Source of the DNA: Actinobacteria bacterium OV450
Lineage (GTDB): Bacteria > Actinomycetota > Actinomycetes > Streptomycetales > Streptomycetaceae
Assembly (NCBI GenBank): GCA_001298555.1
Contig: LJCW01000390.1
Coordinates: 62,001-126,000, forward strand
Length of the DNA: 64,000 nucleotides
Direction: 5' to 3'
The position numbers were made by a program, and so were the translations under genes. This document shows positions 24,883-33,058 of this stretch, in pieces (within the stretch, counting starts at the first letter, position 1; each line of letters begins with the position of its first letter). Below the pieces are notes generated by a model. It did no database searches. It saw nothing but the letters and a program-made list of their open reading frames with translations, and was not told the DNA's origin.

Positions 24883-27368
24883 CGGGCCGTCCCGTCGAGC
24901 GCACGGTCGGCCACGGCCGCGGAGTGCCCCTCCGTGGCCGTGGCCAGGGGGAACTCCGTCCAGACGGTCTTGCCGCGCCGGGTGTAACGGGCGCCCCATC
25001 GTTCGGTGAGCTGGGCCACCAGGAAGAGGCCGCGGCCGCCCTCGTCGGTGGTGCGCGCCCGTCGCAGGTGCGGAGCCGTGCTGCTGCTGTCGGAGACCTC
25101 GCAGATCAGGCTGCGGTCGCGGATGAGCCGCAGGGTCACCGGCGTGCCGCCGCCGTACCGGTAGGCGTTGGTGACCAGTTCGCTGACGACCAGTTCGGCG
25201 GTGAAGGCCAGCTCCCCCAGGCCCCACCCGGTCAGTGTGGTCTCCGTCAGGTGCCGCGCCCGGCCGGCTGCGGCCGGCTCGGCGGCCAGCTCCCAGAAGG
25301 CGACGTGCTCCGGCGCCAGCACGCGGGTGCGGGCGAGGAGCAGTGCGACGTCGTCCGGTGGGTGATCCGGCAACAGGGCGTTCTGCACCGCCGCGCAGGT
25401 CTCCTCCAGCGAGCGGCCGGGCCCGGACAGGGCCCCTCGCAGTCGCTCGATCTCCTCGTCGAGGTCGAAGCCGCGGGCCTCGACCAGACCGTCCGTGTAC
25501 AGCGCCAGCAGACTTCCCTCGGCGAGTTCCAGTTCAGCGGATTCGAAGGGGAGACCGCCCAGCCCCAGCGGCGGCCCCTCGGGCAGGTCGGGCAGGCTCA
25601 CCGTGCCGTCGGGAGCCACCAACGCGGGGGGCAGATGACCCGCCCGGGCCAGGGTGCAGCGCCGGGAGATGGGGTCGTAGACCGCGTAGAGGCACGTCGC
25701 GCCCACGATCTGACCGGCCCGCGTGCGTCCGTCTCCGGGCGCCTGCTCAGCCGCCAGGCGGCTGACCAGGTCGTCCAGGTGGGAGAGGACCTCGTCCGGA
25801 GCGTAGTCGAGGCCCGCCAGGGTGTGCACGGCCGTGCGCAGGCGGCCCATGGTGGCCGCGGCGTGCAGACCGTGGCCCACGACTTCGCCGACGACGAGGG
25901 CGACGCGGGCTCCGGAGAGGGGGATGACGTCGAACCAGTCGCCGCCGACGCCGGTGGCGGCATCGGCCGGCAGGTAGAGGTGCGCGACCTCGACCGCACT
26001 GTATTCGGGCAACTCCTGCGGCAGCAGGCTGCGCTGCAAGGTCACCGCGGCCTGATGCTGCTGGGTGTAGCGGCGGGCGTTGTCGATGCACACGGCGGCG
26101 CGCGCGGCGAACTCCTCCGCCAGTGTGAGGTCGTCCCCTTCGAACGGCTCGGGCCGCTCGGCCCGCCACAGGCTGAGCAGGCCGAGGAGCAGACCGCGGG
26201 CCGTCAGCGGTACGACGATCAGTGAGTGGGCGTTCAGTCCGAAGGCGCGCCGTGTGCGCTCCGGATCCTGGAAGTACCAGCCGGGGCTGCTGCGGAGCTC
26301 CGCTTCGAGGATGGGCTGCTGCTCGGCGAGACACCTGGCCTGCGGCGTACGGGGGTCGAAGTGGAAGACCTCTCCCGCGGGGTACATCACCCCCAGCGCC
26401 TCCGCCATGACCGCCTGGACGGCCATCCTGCGGACCGGTCCGCTCGCCTCCTCGGCGCTCTCGTCTCCTTGGGCGACCGACTCCAGCAGATCCACCGAGA
26501 CGGCGTCCGCGAGGTCGGGGACGGCGACGTCGGCCAGCTCCCGGGTGGTCCGGCCGAGGTCCAGTGTGGTCCCGATGCGGGCGCTCGCCCGGTTGAGGAG
26601 GGCGAGCCGCCGCCGGGCCCGGTAGCGGTCGGTGACGTCTTCCACCTGTTGGGTGACCCCGAGGATCCCGCCGGAGGGGTCCTCCATCCGGAACGCGGAC
26701 ACCGACACCACCCGCTCGTGATCGGGGTCGCTCCTCAGGCGGCAGTGCTGCTCGGTGAAGATCAGGGGGGCGCCCGTCTCCAGCACCCTGCGCAGCCGGC
26801 TTTCGATGGTCTTCAGATCCGGGCCGATGAGGAAGTCGCCGATGGTCCGGCTGCGGATCTCCGCCGCGGAGAGCTGCGTGTACCGGGCCAGCGCCCGGTT
26901 GATCCGCAGGATGCGCAGGTCGGGGGCGTGGACGGACAGACCGATCGGAGAGCGCCGGAACAGACCGTCGAGGACGGACCGGTCCGTCTCCCACTGGAGC
27001 ACCTCCTTGGCCGGGGCGGCGACGAGGAACCACTCGCGGGCCGGGCCGGCGCGGATCACGGCGCGGACGCGCAGACCCACCTCCACCCGTCGCCCGCTGC
27101 GGTGCATGACGGGCAGGACGCCGGACCAGCCCCGGTCGCGCTCGCACGCGGCCGCTGCGGCCCGGACCGCCTCATGGTCACGAGGGTCGGACAACGACTC
27201 CAGGGCCGTGCGGCCGAGCACCTCGTCGGGCGGGTAGCCGAGGAGCTCCTGTGCGCGCTCGCTCCAGCCGACCACGCGGCCGTGGCCGTCCAGAACCGCC
27301 GAGGCGGAGTTGTGCAGTGCGAACGGGTCCTCGGGCACCTCACCCGGTCCCGTCGCCGGTGCGTCCAT
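24867..27368 (-). CDS. PAS-PAS-GAF-SpoIIE phosphatase with C-terminal HATPase domain
   Basis: The 833-residue regulator has two PAS modules (from about residues 10 and 130; SASAVLDGHGRVVGWSERAQ and RSPIGLSVHAPDLRILRINR), a GAF domain, then a PP2C/SpoIIE phosphatase (VGGDWFDVIPLSG, LYTDGLVEARG, DDVALLLARTR). The last 120 residues form an anti-sigma-type ATPase (ELVVSELVTNAYRYGGG, GGRGLFLVAQL). Such proteins control sigma-B-like partner switching in Streptomyces. The ATG at 27368 follows AAGGGTGG; the open frame extends 39 codons further without a ribosome-binding site. Confidence 0.92.
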   Translation of the reverse strand: MDAPATGPGEVPEDPFALHNSASAVLDGHGRVVGWSERAQELLGYPPDEVLGRTALESLSDPRDHEAVRAAAAACERDRGWSGVLPVMHRSGRRVEVGLRVRAVIRAGPAREWFLVAAPAKEVLQWETDRSVLDGLFRRSPIGLSVHAPDLRILRINRALARYTQLSAAEIRSRTIGDFLIGPDLKTIESRLRRVLETGAPLIFTEQHCRLRSDPDHERVVSVSAFRMEDPSGGILGVTQQVEDVTDRYRARRRLALLNRASARIGTTLDLGRTTRELADVAVPDLADAVSVDLLESVAQGDESAEEASGPVRRMAVQAVMAEALGVMYPAGEVFHFDPRTPQARCLAEQQPILEAELRSSPGWYFQDPERTRRAFGLNAHSLIVVPLTARGLLLGLLSLWRAERPEPFEGDDLTLAEEFAARAAVCIDNARRYTQQHQAAVTLQRSLLPQELPEYSAVEVAHLYLPADAATGVGGDWFDVIPLSGARVALVVGEVVGHGLHAAATMGRLRTAVHTLAGLDYAPDEVLSHLDDLVSRLAAEQAPGDGRTRAGQIVGATCLYAVYDPISRRCTLARAGHLPPALVAPDGTVSLPDLPEGPPLGLGGLPFESAELELAEGSLLALYTDGLVEARGFDLDEEIERLRGALSGPGRSLEETCAAVQNALLPDHPPDDVALLLARTRVLAPEHVAFWELAAEPAAAGRARHLTETTLTGWGLGELAFTAELVVSELVTNAYRYGGGTPVTLRLIRDRSLICEVSDSSSTAPHLRRARTTDEGGRGLFLVAQLTERWGARYTRRGKTVWTEFPLATATEGHSAAVADRALDGTARQPPT

Positions 27369-27725
27369 CGCTGCCACCCTTCGACCTGCTCGCGCTGCCG
27401 AACGGACCGCACAGCCGGCATGACCGCGGCGACCACCCGGAGTGACCGGGGACCAGAGGTCGAGCGGTCGGAGCAGTCGGCTCACCTTCAGTATCGCCGC
27501 GCCGTCGTGGGTCGGCAGAAGCTGATCCCCCGGGTGGTGACAGGGCTGGTGGGCGGGGCCGAGGGAACCGGGTACCGTCTTTGTCGTGTTCTTCCCAGAG
27601 GCCGATTCACGCGTGAGGGCGTGTATGGGCCCCTGCCGGGGTCCTTCGGCGTCGCCGCCCGTCCCGTCGCCGCCCGTGCCCCGCCGATGAATCCGTAGCC
27701 TTCACACCATGACCCGGGAGAACCC
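27369..27725. other. Divergent intergenic region, no gene seen
   Basis: 357 bases between the divergent SpoIIE regulator and the small DUF6243-like gene. I see no open frame with a motif or ribosome-binding site and no clear operator. Promoters for both genes must lie here. Confidence 0.35.
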
Positions 27726-27941
27726 GTGACCGACAGCAAGAACATCAACAACCCCGTGGGCCAGGGCGGCGGCCAGCGCAAGAAACTGTCCCGCGCCGAA
27801 CGGCAGAACAACGGCCCGCACCGCAACCTGGACCGCCAGGGTGCGGCCGACAGGAAGGCGGAGCTGGTGCGCAAGATGCGCGAGAAGGCACGCGCCGCCG
27901 AGGCCACCGGGCAGACCGGCGAGGACACCACACAGAGCTGA
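27726..27941 (+). CDS. Small basic DUF6243-like protein
   Basis: The 71-residue protein is hydrophilic, rich in Arg, Lys, Gln and Asn, and probably largely disordered: MTDSKNINNPVGQGGGQRKK, then LSRAERQNNGPHRNLDRQGA and a helical KAELVRKMREKARAA end. It resembles the small Streptomyces family DUF6243, of unknown function. The GTG start at 27726 follows GGGAG at ideal spacing, which supports a real gene. A hairpin with a GCAA loop follows its stop. Confidence 0.75.
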   Translation: MTDSKNINNPVGQGGGQRKKLSRAERQNNGPHRNLDRQGAADRKAELVRKMREKARAAEATGQTGEDTTQS

Positions 27942-27947
27942 CGCGCA

Positions 27948-27963
27948 GCCGCCGCAAGGCGGC
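27948..27963 (+). terminator. Small hairpin after the DUF6243-like gene
   Basis: GCCGCC-GCAA-GGCGGC forms a tight stem with a GNRA-type loop, 6 nt past the stop codon. It is a plausible but short terminator. Confidence 0.5.
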
Positions 27964-28090
27964 GCCGCACGGGGGCAGGGCTCGGGGGCAGAGGTCGGGA
28001 GCGCCGTACCCGCACGCGGCCGCGGCCGGCATGCCCGCACCTGGACGCGCCGTCCCCCGCAGACGGAGACCGGCACCGTGCCCCCCTCGT

Positions 28091-29119
28091 CTACGGCAGC
28101 GGTCTGCGCAAGGCAGTCCCTCCCCGGCTCCACGCGCGGCGGATGTGGTCGGCCAGCCGGTCTTCCAGCAGAACCGTCGAGGCGCAGCCGAAGGCCACGT
28201 CGGCCTCCAGCGCGGGCTCCTCGGTGACGAGTCCGCCGATGACCTCGCGGCGCACGACCTGTTCGTGGACGGCGTCGGCCTCGACGTGCTCCGCGTAGAA
28301 GTGCTCGGCGGCGGGTCCGGCTCCGGAGCGCCGCATCGCCTTGGCCAGCCGCCGGGACCCGGGCGACGAGGTGACCTCGACGCATGCGAAGTGGCCGACG
28401 AGTGCGCCGCGCAGGGAGCGGTGCAGCCCGAAGAGGGACATCAGGTTCACGGTCGCGAGGAGGGGCGCGGGCGCATGGTCCAGGTAACGGCCGTAGGAGG
28501 GGTCGAGGCCGAGGTCGGTCATGAGGTCCGCGAAGAGCTGCGCGTGGATGCGGTCGGCGCGGCCGGCGCCGAACTCGTCGTACTCGATGGCGACCATGGC
28601 GGCCTTGGCCCGCCCGGTGAGCCGGGGAATGACCCAGGCGTGCGGGTCGGCCTCCTTGAGGTGGTAGAGGGAGCGCAGCGCCGCGTACTCGCGCAACTGC
28701 CAGAGCTCCCCCTCCGTCGCCAGGTGGTGGCTCAGGGTGCCGGAGAGGTCGGCGGGCTCGACGAGCAGCGGGGCGAAGGCGTCCTCGACCGTTCGGGGCG
28801 CATCGGACAGCTCGGTGCGCAGGGCGTCCAGGAAGCGCGCTTCCATCGCCTGGCGCAACCGCAGCAGGTCCGGGTCCCACTCGCGTGCGTCGTCCACGCC
28901 GTCGAAGCCGCGGTAGTGCAGCTCGTAGAGGAGGTAGAGGGCGAGCTGGAGGTCCTCACCCCAGGGGTCGGCCTCCGGTACGGCCCCGGGGGCGTACCGC
29001 GGCAGGCCCCCGGACCGCAGGGCGTCCGACACGGTGCCGGACAGCTCGCCCCGCCCCTCCACCAGACGGGGGCTCCGGCCGTCTGCCGGGGCGACCGGGT
29101 CCGGGCTGAGAGGGCGCAT
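28091..29119 (-). CDS. Haem-oxygenase-like iron-containing redox enzyme
   Basis: The 342-residue protein matches the iron-containing redox enzyme family with a haem-oxygenase-like all-helical fold. The likely metal-binding Glu and His residues sit in LREYAALRSLYHLKEADPH, VAIEYDEFGAG, GHFACVEVTS and EHFYAEHVEADAVHEQ. Characterised members of this superfamily use a non-haem di-iron site for N-oxygenation, desaturation or C-C cleavage. The substrate here is unknown. The start ATG at 29119 overlaps the stop codon of the CDGSH gene (TGATG), so the two are coupled. It is the last gene of a three-gene operon. Confidence 0.8.
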   Translation of the reverse strand: MRPLSPDPVAPADGRSPRLVEGRGELSGTVSDALRSGGLPRYAPGAVPEADPWGEDLQLALYLLYELHYRGFDGVDDAREWDPDLLRLRQAMEARFLDALRTELSDAPRTVEDAFAPLLVEPADLSGTLSHHLATEGELWQLREYAALRSLYHLKEADPHAWVIPRLTGRAKAAMVAIEYDEFGAGRADRIHAQLFADLMTDLGLDPSYGRYLDHAPAPLLATVNLMSLFGLHRSLRGALVGHFACVEVTSSPGSRRLAKAMRRSGAGPAAEHFYAEHVEADAVHEQVVRREVIGGLVTEEPALEADVAFGCASTVLLEDRLADHIRRAWSRGGTALRRPLP

Positions 29120-29376
29120 CACGGGTTCCTGTCCTCAGGCGGCGGAGTGGTTCGCTCGCGGCGGCGGTGGCTGGTGTCGCACCAGGGATACGTACGGCTG
29201 CGACGGCATGTGCAGATGGCGACCGTGAAGCGGTCGGAGCGCGCGACCGTGCCATCGTCCAGGACGATGTCGACCGGGCCCTCTATGAGGACGGGCCCCT
29301 GCGGGTCCACGGACACGCGGCGGGCGGGCCTCACCCCGTAGGCCGGGCAAGGACTGTCGTCAGAGGTTCTGGGCAC
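29119..29376 (-). CDS. CDGSH iron-sulfur domain protein
   Basis: The 85-residue protein contains CTCRRSRTYPWCDTSH, which fits the CDGSH (mitoNEET-type) pattern of three cysteines and one histidine that hold a labile 2Fe-2S cluster. The rest is a small beta domain (VLIEGPVDIVLDDGTVARSD). Such proteins transfer electrons or clusters. The GTG at 29376 overlaps the end of the upstream methyltransferase gene by 17 nt; an internal GTG about 14 codons later is an alternative start. Its position suggests it feeds electrons or iron to the downstream enzyme. Confidence 0.88.
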   Translation of the reverse strand: MPRTSDDSPCPAYGVRPARRVSVDPQGPVLIEGPVDIVLDDGTVARSDRFTVAICTCRRSRTYPWCDTSHRRRERTTPPPEDRNP

Positions 29377-30052
29377 GGATGACCACCAGCTCTTCCCACT
29401 CCTCGGCCTCGCTCGCCAGGCCTCGCCTCTCCAGCCAGATCCGCCGCGAGCGCAGGACCGGTCCCCAGGGAACGGACGCCTTCGCCGTGACCTGCGCGGA
29501 CAGCCCGGCCCCGGCCAGCCGGTCCACGGTCTCCTCGGCCCCGCACATGCCGGAGTGCACCATCAGCAGAGCGCCGCCGGGACGCAGCAGAGCCGAAGCG
29601 GTCGCGCAGATCCGGTCGATCACGAGGCGTCCGTCCGGGCCGGCGTCCCACGCGCGCTGCGGCCCCCGCGAGGGCAGTGTCACGGCCGGAGCGGGCACGT
29701 ACGGCGGGTTCGCCATGATGAGGTCGAAGCGCCGGCCGACGGTACGGGCCCTGAAGTCGCCGTGCAGGACGCGCAGGGGGAGCCGATGGAGCACGGCGTT
29801 CATACGCGCTGATACGACGGCCGGCCAGGAGACGTCCACCGCCGTGACCGAGGCGCCCCTGCGAGCGGCGTGCAGAGCGAGCGCGCCGGTCCCGGTGCCG
29901 ATCTCGAGGACGCTGGTGCGGGGCCCCAGCTCCTCACGGGCGAGTGCCGCGGCGAGCAGGTGGGTGTCCGCCTGCGGGCGGTAGACACTCGGCAGGGCGA
30001 CGAGGCCGTCGGTGAGAGTTCCCAAGGTGAGGGCCTGGGCCGTACTGGACAC
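29360..30052 (-). CDS. HemK/MTQ2-like SAM-dependent methyltransferase
   Basis: The 230-residue protein has the SAM-binding loop VLEIGTGTGALALHAARRGA, the acidic AVDVSW strand, and the NPPY motif in LIMANPPYVPAP. NPPY is typical of N-methylation of amides or amines, as in HemK/PrmC and MTQ2. The N-terminal substrate-recognition domain of PrmC is missing, so the target need not be a release factor. The GTG at 30052 follows GGGAGG. It is the first gene of the operon with the CDGSH and iron-enzyme genes. Confidence 0.85.
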   Translation of the reverse strand: MSSTAQALTLGTLTDGLVALPSVYRPQADTHLLAAALAREELGPRTSVLEIGTGTGALALHAARRGASVTAVDVSWPAVVSARMNAVLHRLPLRVLHGDFRARTVGRRFDLIMANPPYVPAPAVTLPSRGPQRAWDAGPDGRLVIDRICATASALLRPGGALLMVHSGMCGAEETVDRLAGAGLSAQVTAKASVPWGPVLRSRRIWLERRGLASEAEEWEELVVIRAQNL

Positions 30053-30219
30053 GCGTACCTCCCGGGATCGCGGCGCCCGTAAGGCCGCTTCGTGGACGTC
30101 ATACGGCGGCTGCCCAGGGTGGGCGGCCTCATGCAGCGTTCCGGCGATCTTCGGACCATCGAAACCTCCTTGGCGTGCTCACGGCAGCGGCGGCCTTGCC
30201 TGGCCCTGTGCCACCGGGC

Positions 30220-30615
30220 CTACCAGGGGGCGCGGGCGCAGATGGTCTTGCCGCCGTCCGGGGTGGGTTCGATGTGCACCTCGGTGGTGAGGTGATTGAT
30301 CAGTTGCCACCCCCACCCGCCGGTCCCGTCGAGGTGGGGCGGGCGCGGCTCGGGCGGGTCGGGACTGGTGTCGGTGACACAGATGTCGATGTGGTCGCCC
30401 TTCAGTTCCAGGTGCAGCAATGCGGGCCCACGGGTATGGCGCATGGCATTGGCCACCAGCTCGCCCACGATCAGGAGCACGGCGTCGTCGTTCCCCGGTG
30501 CAGCAGGCGGCCGGATGCGCGCGGCATGGTGGAGGAAGGCGCGGGTGGCGTCGCGCGCCGACGTCGTGGGCTGCCCGCTGCGGGGCAGGGACCGATCGAG
30601 CACGGGTGCGTCCAT
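30220..30615 (-). CDS. Anti-sigma-type ATP-binding protein (HATPase_c)
   Basis: The 131-residue protein is a single HATPase domain of the RsbW/SpoIIAB type: LLIVGELVANAMRHTRGPAL with the N-box, ICVTDTSPDPPEP, and GGWGWQLINHLT as the G-box. Streptomyces have dozens of these small kinases, which bind sigma factors or phosphorylate anti-sigma antagonists. The ATG at 30615 is chosen because AAGGAGG lies 4 nt upstream; an earlier GTG would place that ribosome-binding site inside the gene. The probable phosphatase gene upstream appears decayed. Confidence 0.88.
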   Translation of the reverse strand: MDAPVLDRSLPRSGQPTTSARDATRAFLHHAARIRPPAAPGNDDAVLLIVGELVANAMRHTRGPALLHLELKGDHIDICVTDTSPDPPEPRPPHLDGTGGWGWQLINHLTTEVHIEPTPDGGKTICARAPW

Positions 30616-30748
30616 ACGTCCTCCTTCCACCGGGCTCTACCACGCACCTGCCCGCTCCGGGGAGGAGAAACCCGGCAAAAGCCCCGGCGGTGCTCCCGGG
30701 CCAGGCGTCGGCTGAGAGATTCGCGCGGCGGCTTCCGGATGACGGCTC

Positions 30749-30943
30749 GTACCAGTCCAAGCACAGAACGGTTGCATCGTCTCTCAGCGGCCGGCCGTCG
30801 TAGGCGTCGGCGACCGCCGCGACCAGCGTGCGCACGACCTCGCGCGGATGCTCGGCTGCCGTCGTGCGGATGAGGCCGGGCAGGTCGACTGCTTCGGCCT
30901 CGCGTTCCTGCACACCATCGGTGTGGAGCATCGGGCGGTCACC
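30749..30943 (-). pseudogene. Remnant of a SpoIIE/PP2C phosphatase C-terminus
   Basis: On the minus strand this stretch encodes LHTDGVQEREAEAVDLPGLI, then HPREVVRTLVAAVADAYDGR and LRDDATVLCLDW. This is the recognisable end of a SpoIIE-type PP2C domain (the LYTDGV-E-R and DDATVLCLDW motifs). No start or N-terminal half is visible, and the frame upstream reads as unrelated low-quality sequence. It lies directly upstream of the HATPase gene on the same strand, a usual pairing for such phosphatases. I read it as a decayed gene; an assembly gap is the alternative. Confidence 0.6.
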
Positions 30944-31154
30944 CGCGGCGGGTAACCGGGTCCCGCAGGTTGCCCGCGGCGACGTCGACCGCGGTGCCCC
31001 GGCTCCGGCCGAGCGACCGGGCGGTTCCGCCACCTCGTCCGCGTCGACGCAAGCTGGTCGAATGGCAGGATCCGTACTCGGCGAGGACCAACTGCGCCTG
31101 GTCGACGCCGCTCTGGCCACCGCCGCCTGACCGCCCCGCCGTCGGCGGGACCGC

Positions 31155-31182
31155 CCGTACCGGCCCGCCGGGGCCGGTACGG
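31155..31182 (-). terminator. Strong hairpin terminator of the first DUF5133 gene
   Basis: CCGTACCGGCCC (31155-31166) pairs perfectly with GGGCCGGTACGG (31171-31182) around a 4-nt loop. It starts 5 nt beyond the stop codon of the leftward gene. Confidence 0.75.
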
Positions 31183-31186
31183 CGGA

Positions 31187-31450
31187 CTACCCCGCCGTAC
31201 CGCTCAAGGTCCGACCGTCCTGTGCCGCCACCCCCGGGTGCGCGTCACCGAGCCATGCCGTGTTCAGCTGCTCCCGCGCCACGGCCAGCGCCGCGTCGAT
31301 GTCCCGCGTCCCGGTCGACACGCACAGCGTGTAGACCACGTCCTCCATGTGCTGGTGCACAGGTCCATGGGGAGCTGCGGCCCGGAGCGCCGACTCCCTC
31401 TCGTACTCCTCCACCAGACGTGTCAGCACCGCGGGGTGAGTCATCAACAC
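31187..31450 (-). CDS. DUF5133-type small protein (copy 1)
   Basis: The 87-residue protein begins MLMTHPAVLTRLVEEYERE and has the conserved core VVYTLCVSTGTRDIDAALA. This matches the small Streptomyces family DUF5133, of unknown function. No signal peptide or membrane helix is seen; it should be cytoplasmic and helical. The GTG at 31450 has GGAG about 7 nt upstream. It is divergent from the GlsB-type stress gene. A paralogue lies at 39951-40196. Confidence 0.78.
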   Translation of the reverse strand: MLMTHPAVLTRLVEEYERESALRAAAPHGPVHQHMEDVVYTLCVSTGTRDIDAALAVAREQLNTAWLGDAHPGVAAQDGRTLSGTAG

Positions 31451-31618
31451 GATCTCGCTCCTTCACACACGTCGGGTCACGGGCGGCCGGCCGCCTCCGG
31501 CGTGCCGCATGCCCCCGCACGGGCGCCCCAACCGTGGCGCGCCGGGCACGTTTGAAAGCACGAGACGCGTGAAGAAGCGACGTAACCCAGGCCCACCTCA
31601 CGAAGCAGGAGACACATC

Positions 31619-31897
31619 ATGGGCATCATTGCGTGGATTCTCATCGGTCTGTTCGCCGGCCTCATCGCCAAGGCGATCATGCCGGGCAAGGACCCGGGCG
31701 GCATCATCATCACCATGCTCATCGGCATCGCCGGGGGCCTCCTCGGCGGCTGGCTCGGCAAGGTCATCTTCGGCGTCGACTCCATCGACGGCTTCTTCGA
31801 CCTCTCCACCTGGATCGCGGCCATCATCGGCTCCGTCATACTCCTGGCCCTGTACCGCCTGGCCGTCGGAGGCCGGCACTCCCACCGGCATGCCTGA
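31619..31897 (+). CDS. GlsB/YeaQ/YmgE-family stress membrane protein
   Basis: The 92-residue protein has three hydrophobic helices with many glycines: MGIIAWILIGLFAGLIAKAI, IIITMLIGIAGGLLGGWLGK and IAAIIGSVILLALYRLAVGG. This is the pattern of the GlsB/YeaQ (transglycosylase-associated) family of small membrane proteins linked to general stress. The molecular role is not known. AGGAG sits 8 nt before the ATG. It is followed by an SDR gene of a type also tied to stress. Confidence 0.9.
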   Translation: MGIIAWILIGLFAGLIAKAIMPGKDPGGIIITMLIGIAGGLLGGWLGKVIFGVDSIDGFFDLSTWIAAIIGSVILLALYRLAVGGRHSHRHA

Positions 31898-32068
31898 TTG
31901 CGGCTGCGGCGTGTGGGCGTAGACGCCAGTCGCCTCTTCATGACCGTTCAGGCCGCATGCGCGGGGCCGGCCGCCACTGCCAGATGGCGGCCGGGTGCGG
32001 ATGCGCACACCATGACCGGTGACGTGACACCCCCTGATCCGCCCGACGAGGGCACCTACGGAGATCCC

Positions 32069-32959
32069 ATGCCTCAGCAAGAGTCCCGGGGCCCCGACCC
32101 GGTGACACTCCACCCGCGCCCGCCCTTTCCCGACCAGGAGCAGGACCATCCCGGTTCCACGGAGCGGATGGAGCCTCGACCCGACCACGGCGAGGACTCC
32201 TACCAGGGTCACGACGCACTGCTCGAACGGGCGGCGGTCGTCACCGGCGGCGATTCCGGCATCGGCCGGGCCGTCTGTCTGGCGTTCGCCCGCGAAGGTG
32301 CGGACGTCGTCTTCACCCATCTCCCCGAAGAGGCGGACGAGGCGGACGAGACGGCGCGCCTGATCCGCACGGCGGGCCGCAAGGCCGTACCGGTCGCATG
32401 TGACATCCGTGACGAGGAGCAGTGCGAGGCCCTGATCGACCGGGCCGTGCAGGAACTCGGGCGCATCGACCTCCTCGTCAACAACGCCGCCTATCAGATG
32501 TCCCAGCCCGACGGGATCGAGGCGATCACCACGGAGCAGTTCGACCGGGTGATGAAGACCAACCTGTACGGGATGTTCTGGCTGACCCGTAAGGCCCTGG
32601 AACACATGCCGCGCGGCGGCTCGATCGTCAACACCACCTCCGTGCAGGGCTACCAGCCGAGCCCGCACCTCCTCGACTACGCGATGACGAAGTCGGCGAT
32701 CATCTCCTTCACCCACGGACTGGCCCAGATGCTCGCCGAGCGCGGCATCCGCGTCAACGCAGTCGCACCCGGGCCCGTCTGGACTCCGCTGATCCCCGCG
32801 ACCATGCCCGACGCGACGAAGTTCGGCGAGCAGTCACCCCTGGGCCGTCCCGCCCAGCCCGCCGAGATGGCGCCCGCCTACGTGTTCCTGGCTTCGCCGC
32901 AGGCCAGCTACATCACAGGGGAGATCGTCAACGCCACCGGCGGCACACCCCTGCCCTGA
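32069..32959 (+). CDS. SDR-family oxidoreductase (general-stress type)
   Basis: The 296-residue short-chain dehydrogenase has an extended acidic and proline-rich N-terminus, then the cofactor motif VVTGGDSGIGRAV, LLVNNAAYQ, the catalytic serine in NTTSVQGYQ and the YAMTK pair. The N-terminal extension and overall layout are those of the Bacillus YdaD/YhdG-like and Streptomyces stress SDRs. Substrate unknown. I place the start at the ATG at 32069, with GGAG at 5-nt spacing; another ATG at 32011 is in frame. Confidence 0.9.
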   Translation: MPQQESRGPDPVTLHPRPPFPDQEQDHPGSTERMEPRPDHGEDSYQGHDALLERAAVVTGGDSGIGRAVCLAFAREGADVVFTHLPEEADEADETARLIRTAGRKAVPVACDIRDEEQCEALIDRAVQELGRIDLLVNNAAYQMSQPDGIEAITTEQFDRVMKTNLYGMFWLTRKALEHMPRGGSIVNTTSVQGYQPSPHLLDYAMTKSAIISFTHGLAQMLAERGIRVNAVAPGPVWTPLIPATMPDATKFGEQSPLGRPAQPAEMAPAYVFLASPQASYITGEIVNATGGTPLP

Positions 32960-33058
32960 CCAGTTCGCCGACGGCGCACCGCGTGCGCTCCGTCGCCCCG
33001 TCAGGATGCAGGGGGTGTACGCGGCGTTCTCCGATTCGCCATGGCCAGAGGAGACGAC

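Noticed and set aside
21526..25227. Open frame of over 1200 codons antisense to the CYP102 gene
   Set aside because: Shadow of third-position GC bias; no motif is readable and the sense strand has a clear three-domain enzyme.
27568..27576. GGGTAC box as a sigma-B type -10 element before the DUF6243-like gene
   Set aside because: No matching GTTT -35 element lies 14-16 nt upstream.
30179..31120. 313-codon minus-strand frame over the ATPase gene and upstream region
   Set aside because: Only its middle part resembles a protein (the PP2C remnant). The end runs out of frame through the intact ATPase gene, so it is not one gene.
31062..31130. Short plus-strand frame MAGSVLGEDQLRLVDAALAT
   Set aside because: Looks like the tail of a helical protein, but it is only 22 residues with no ribosome-binding site and lies in a decayed region. 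It may be another remnant, not enough to call.
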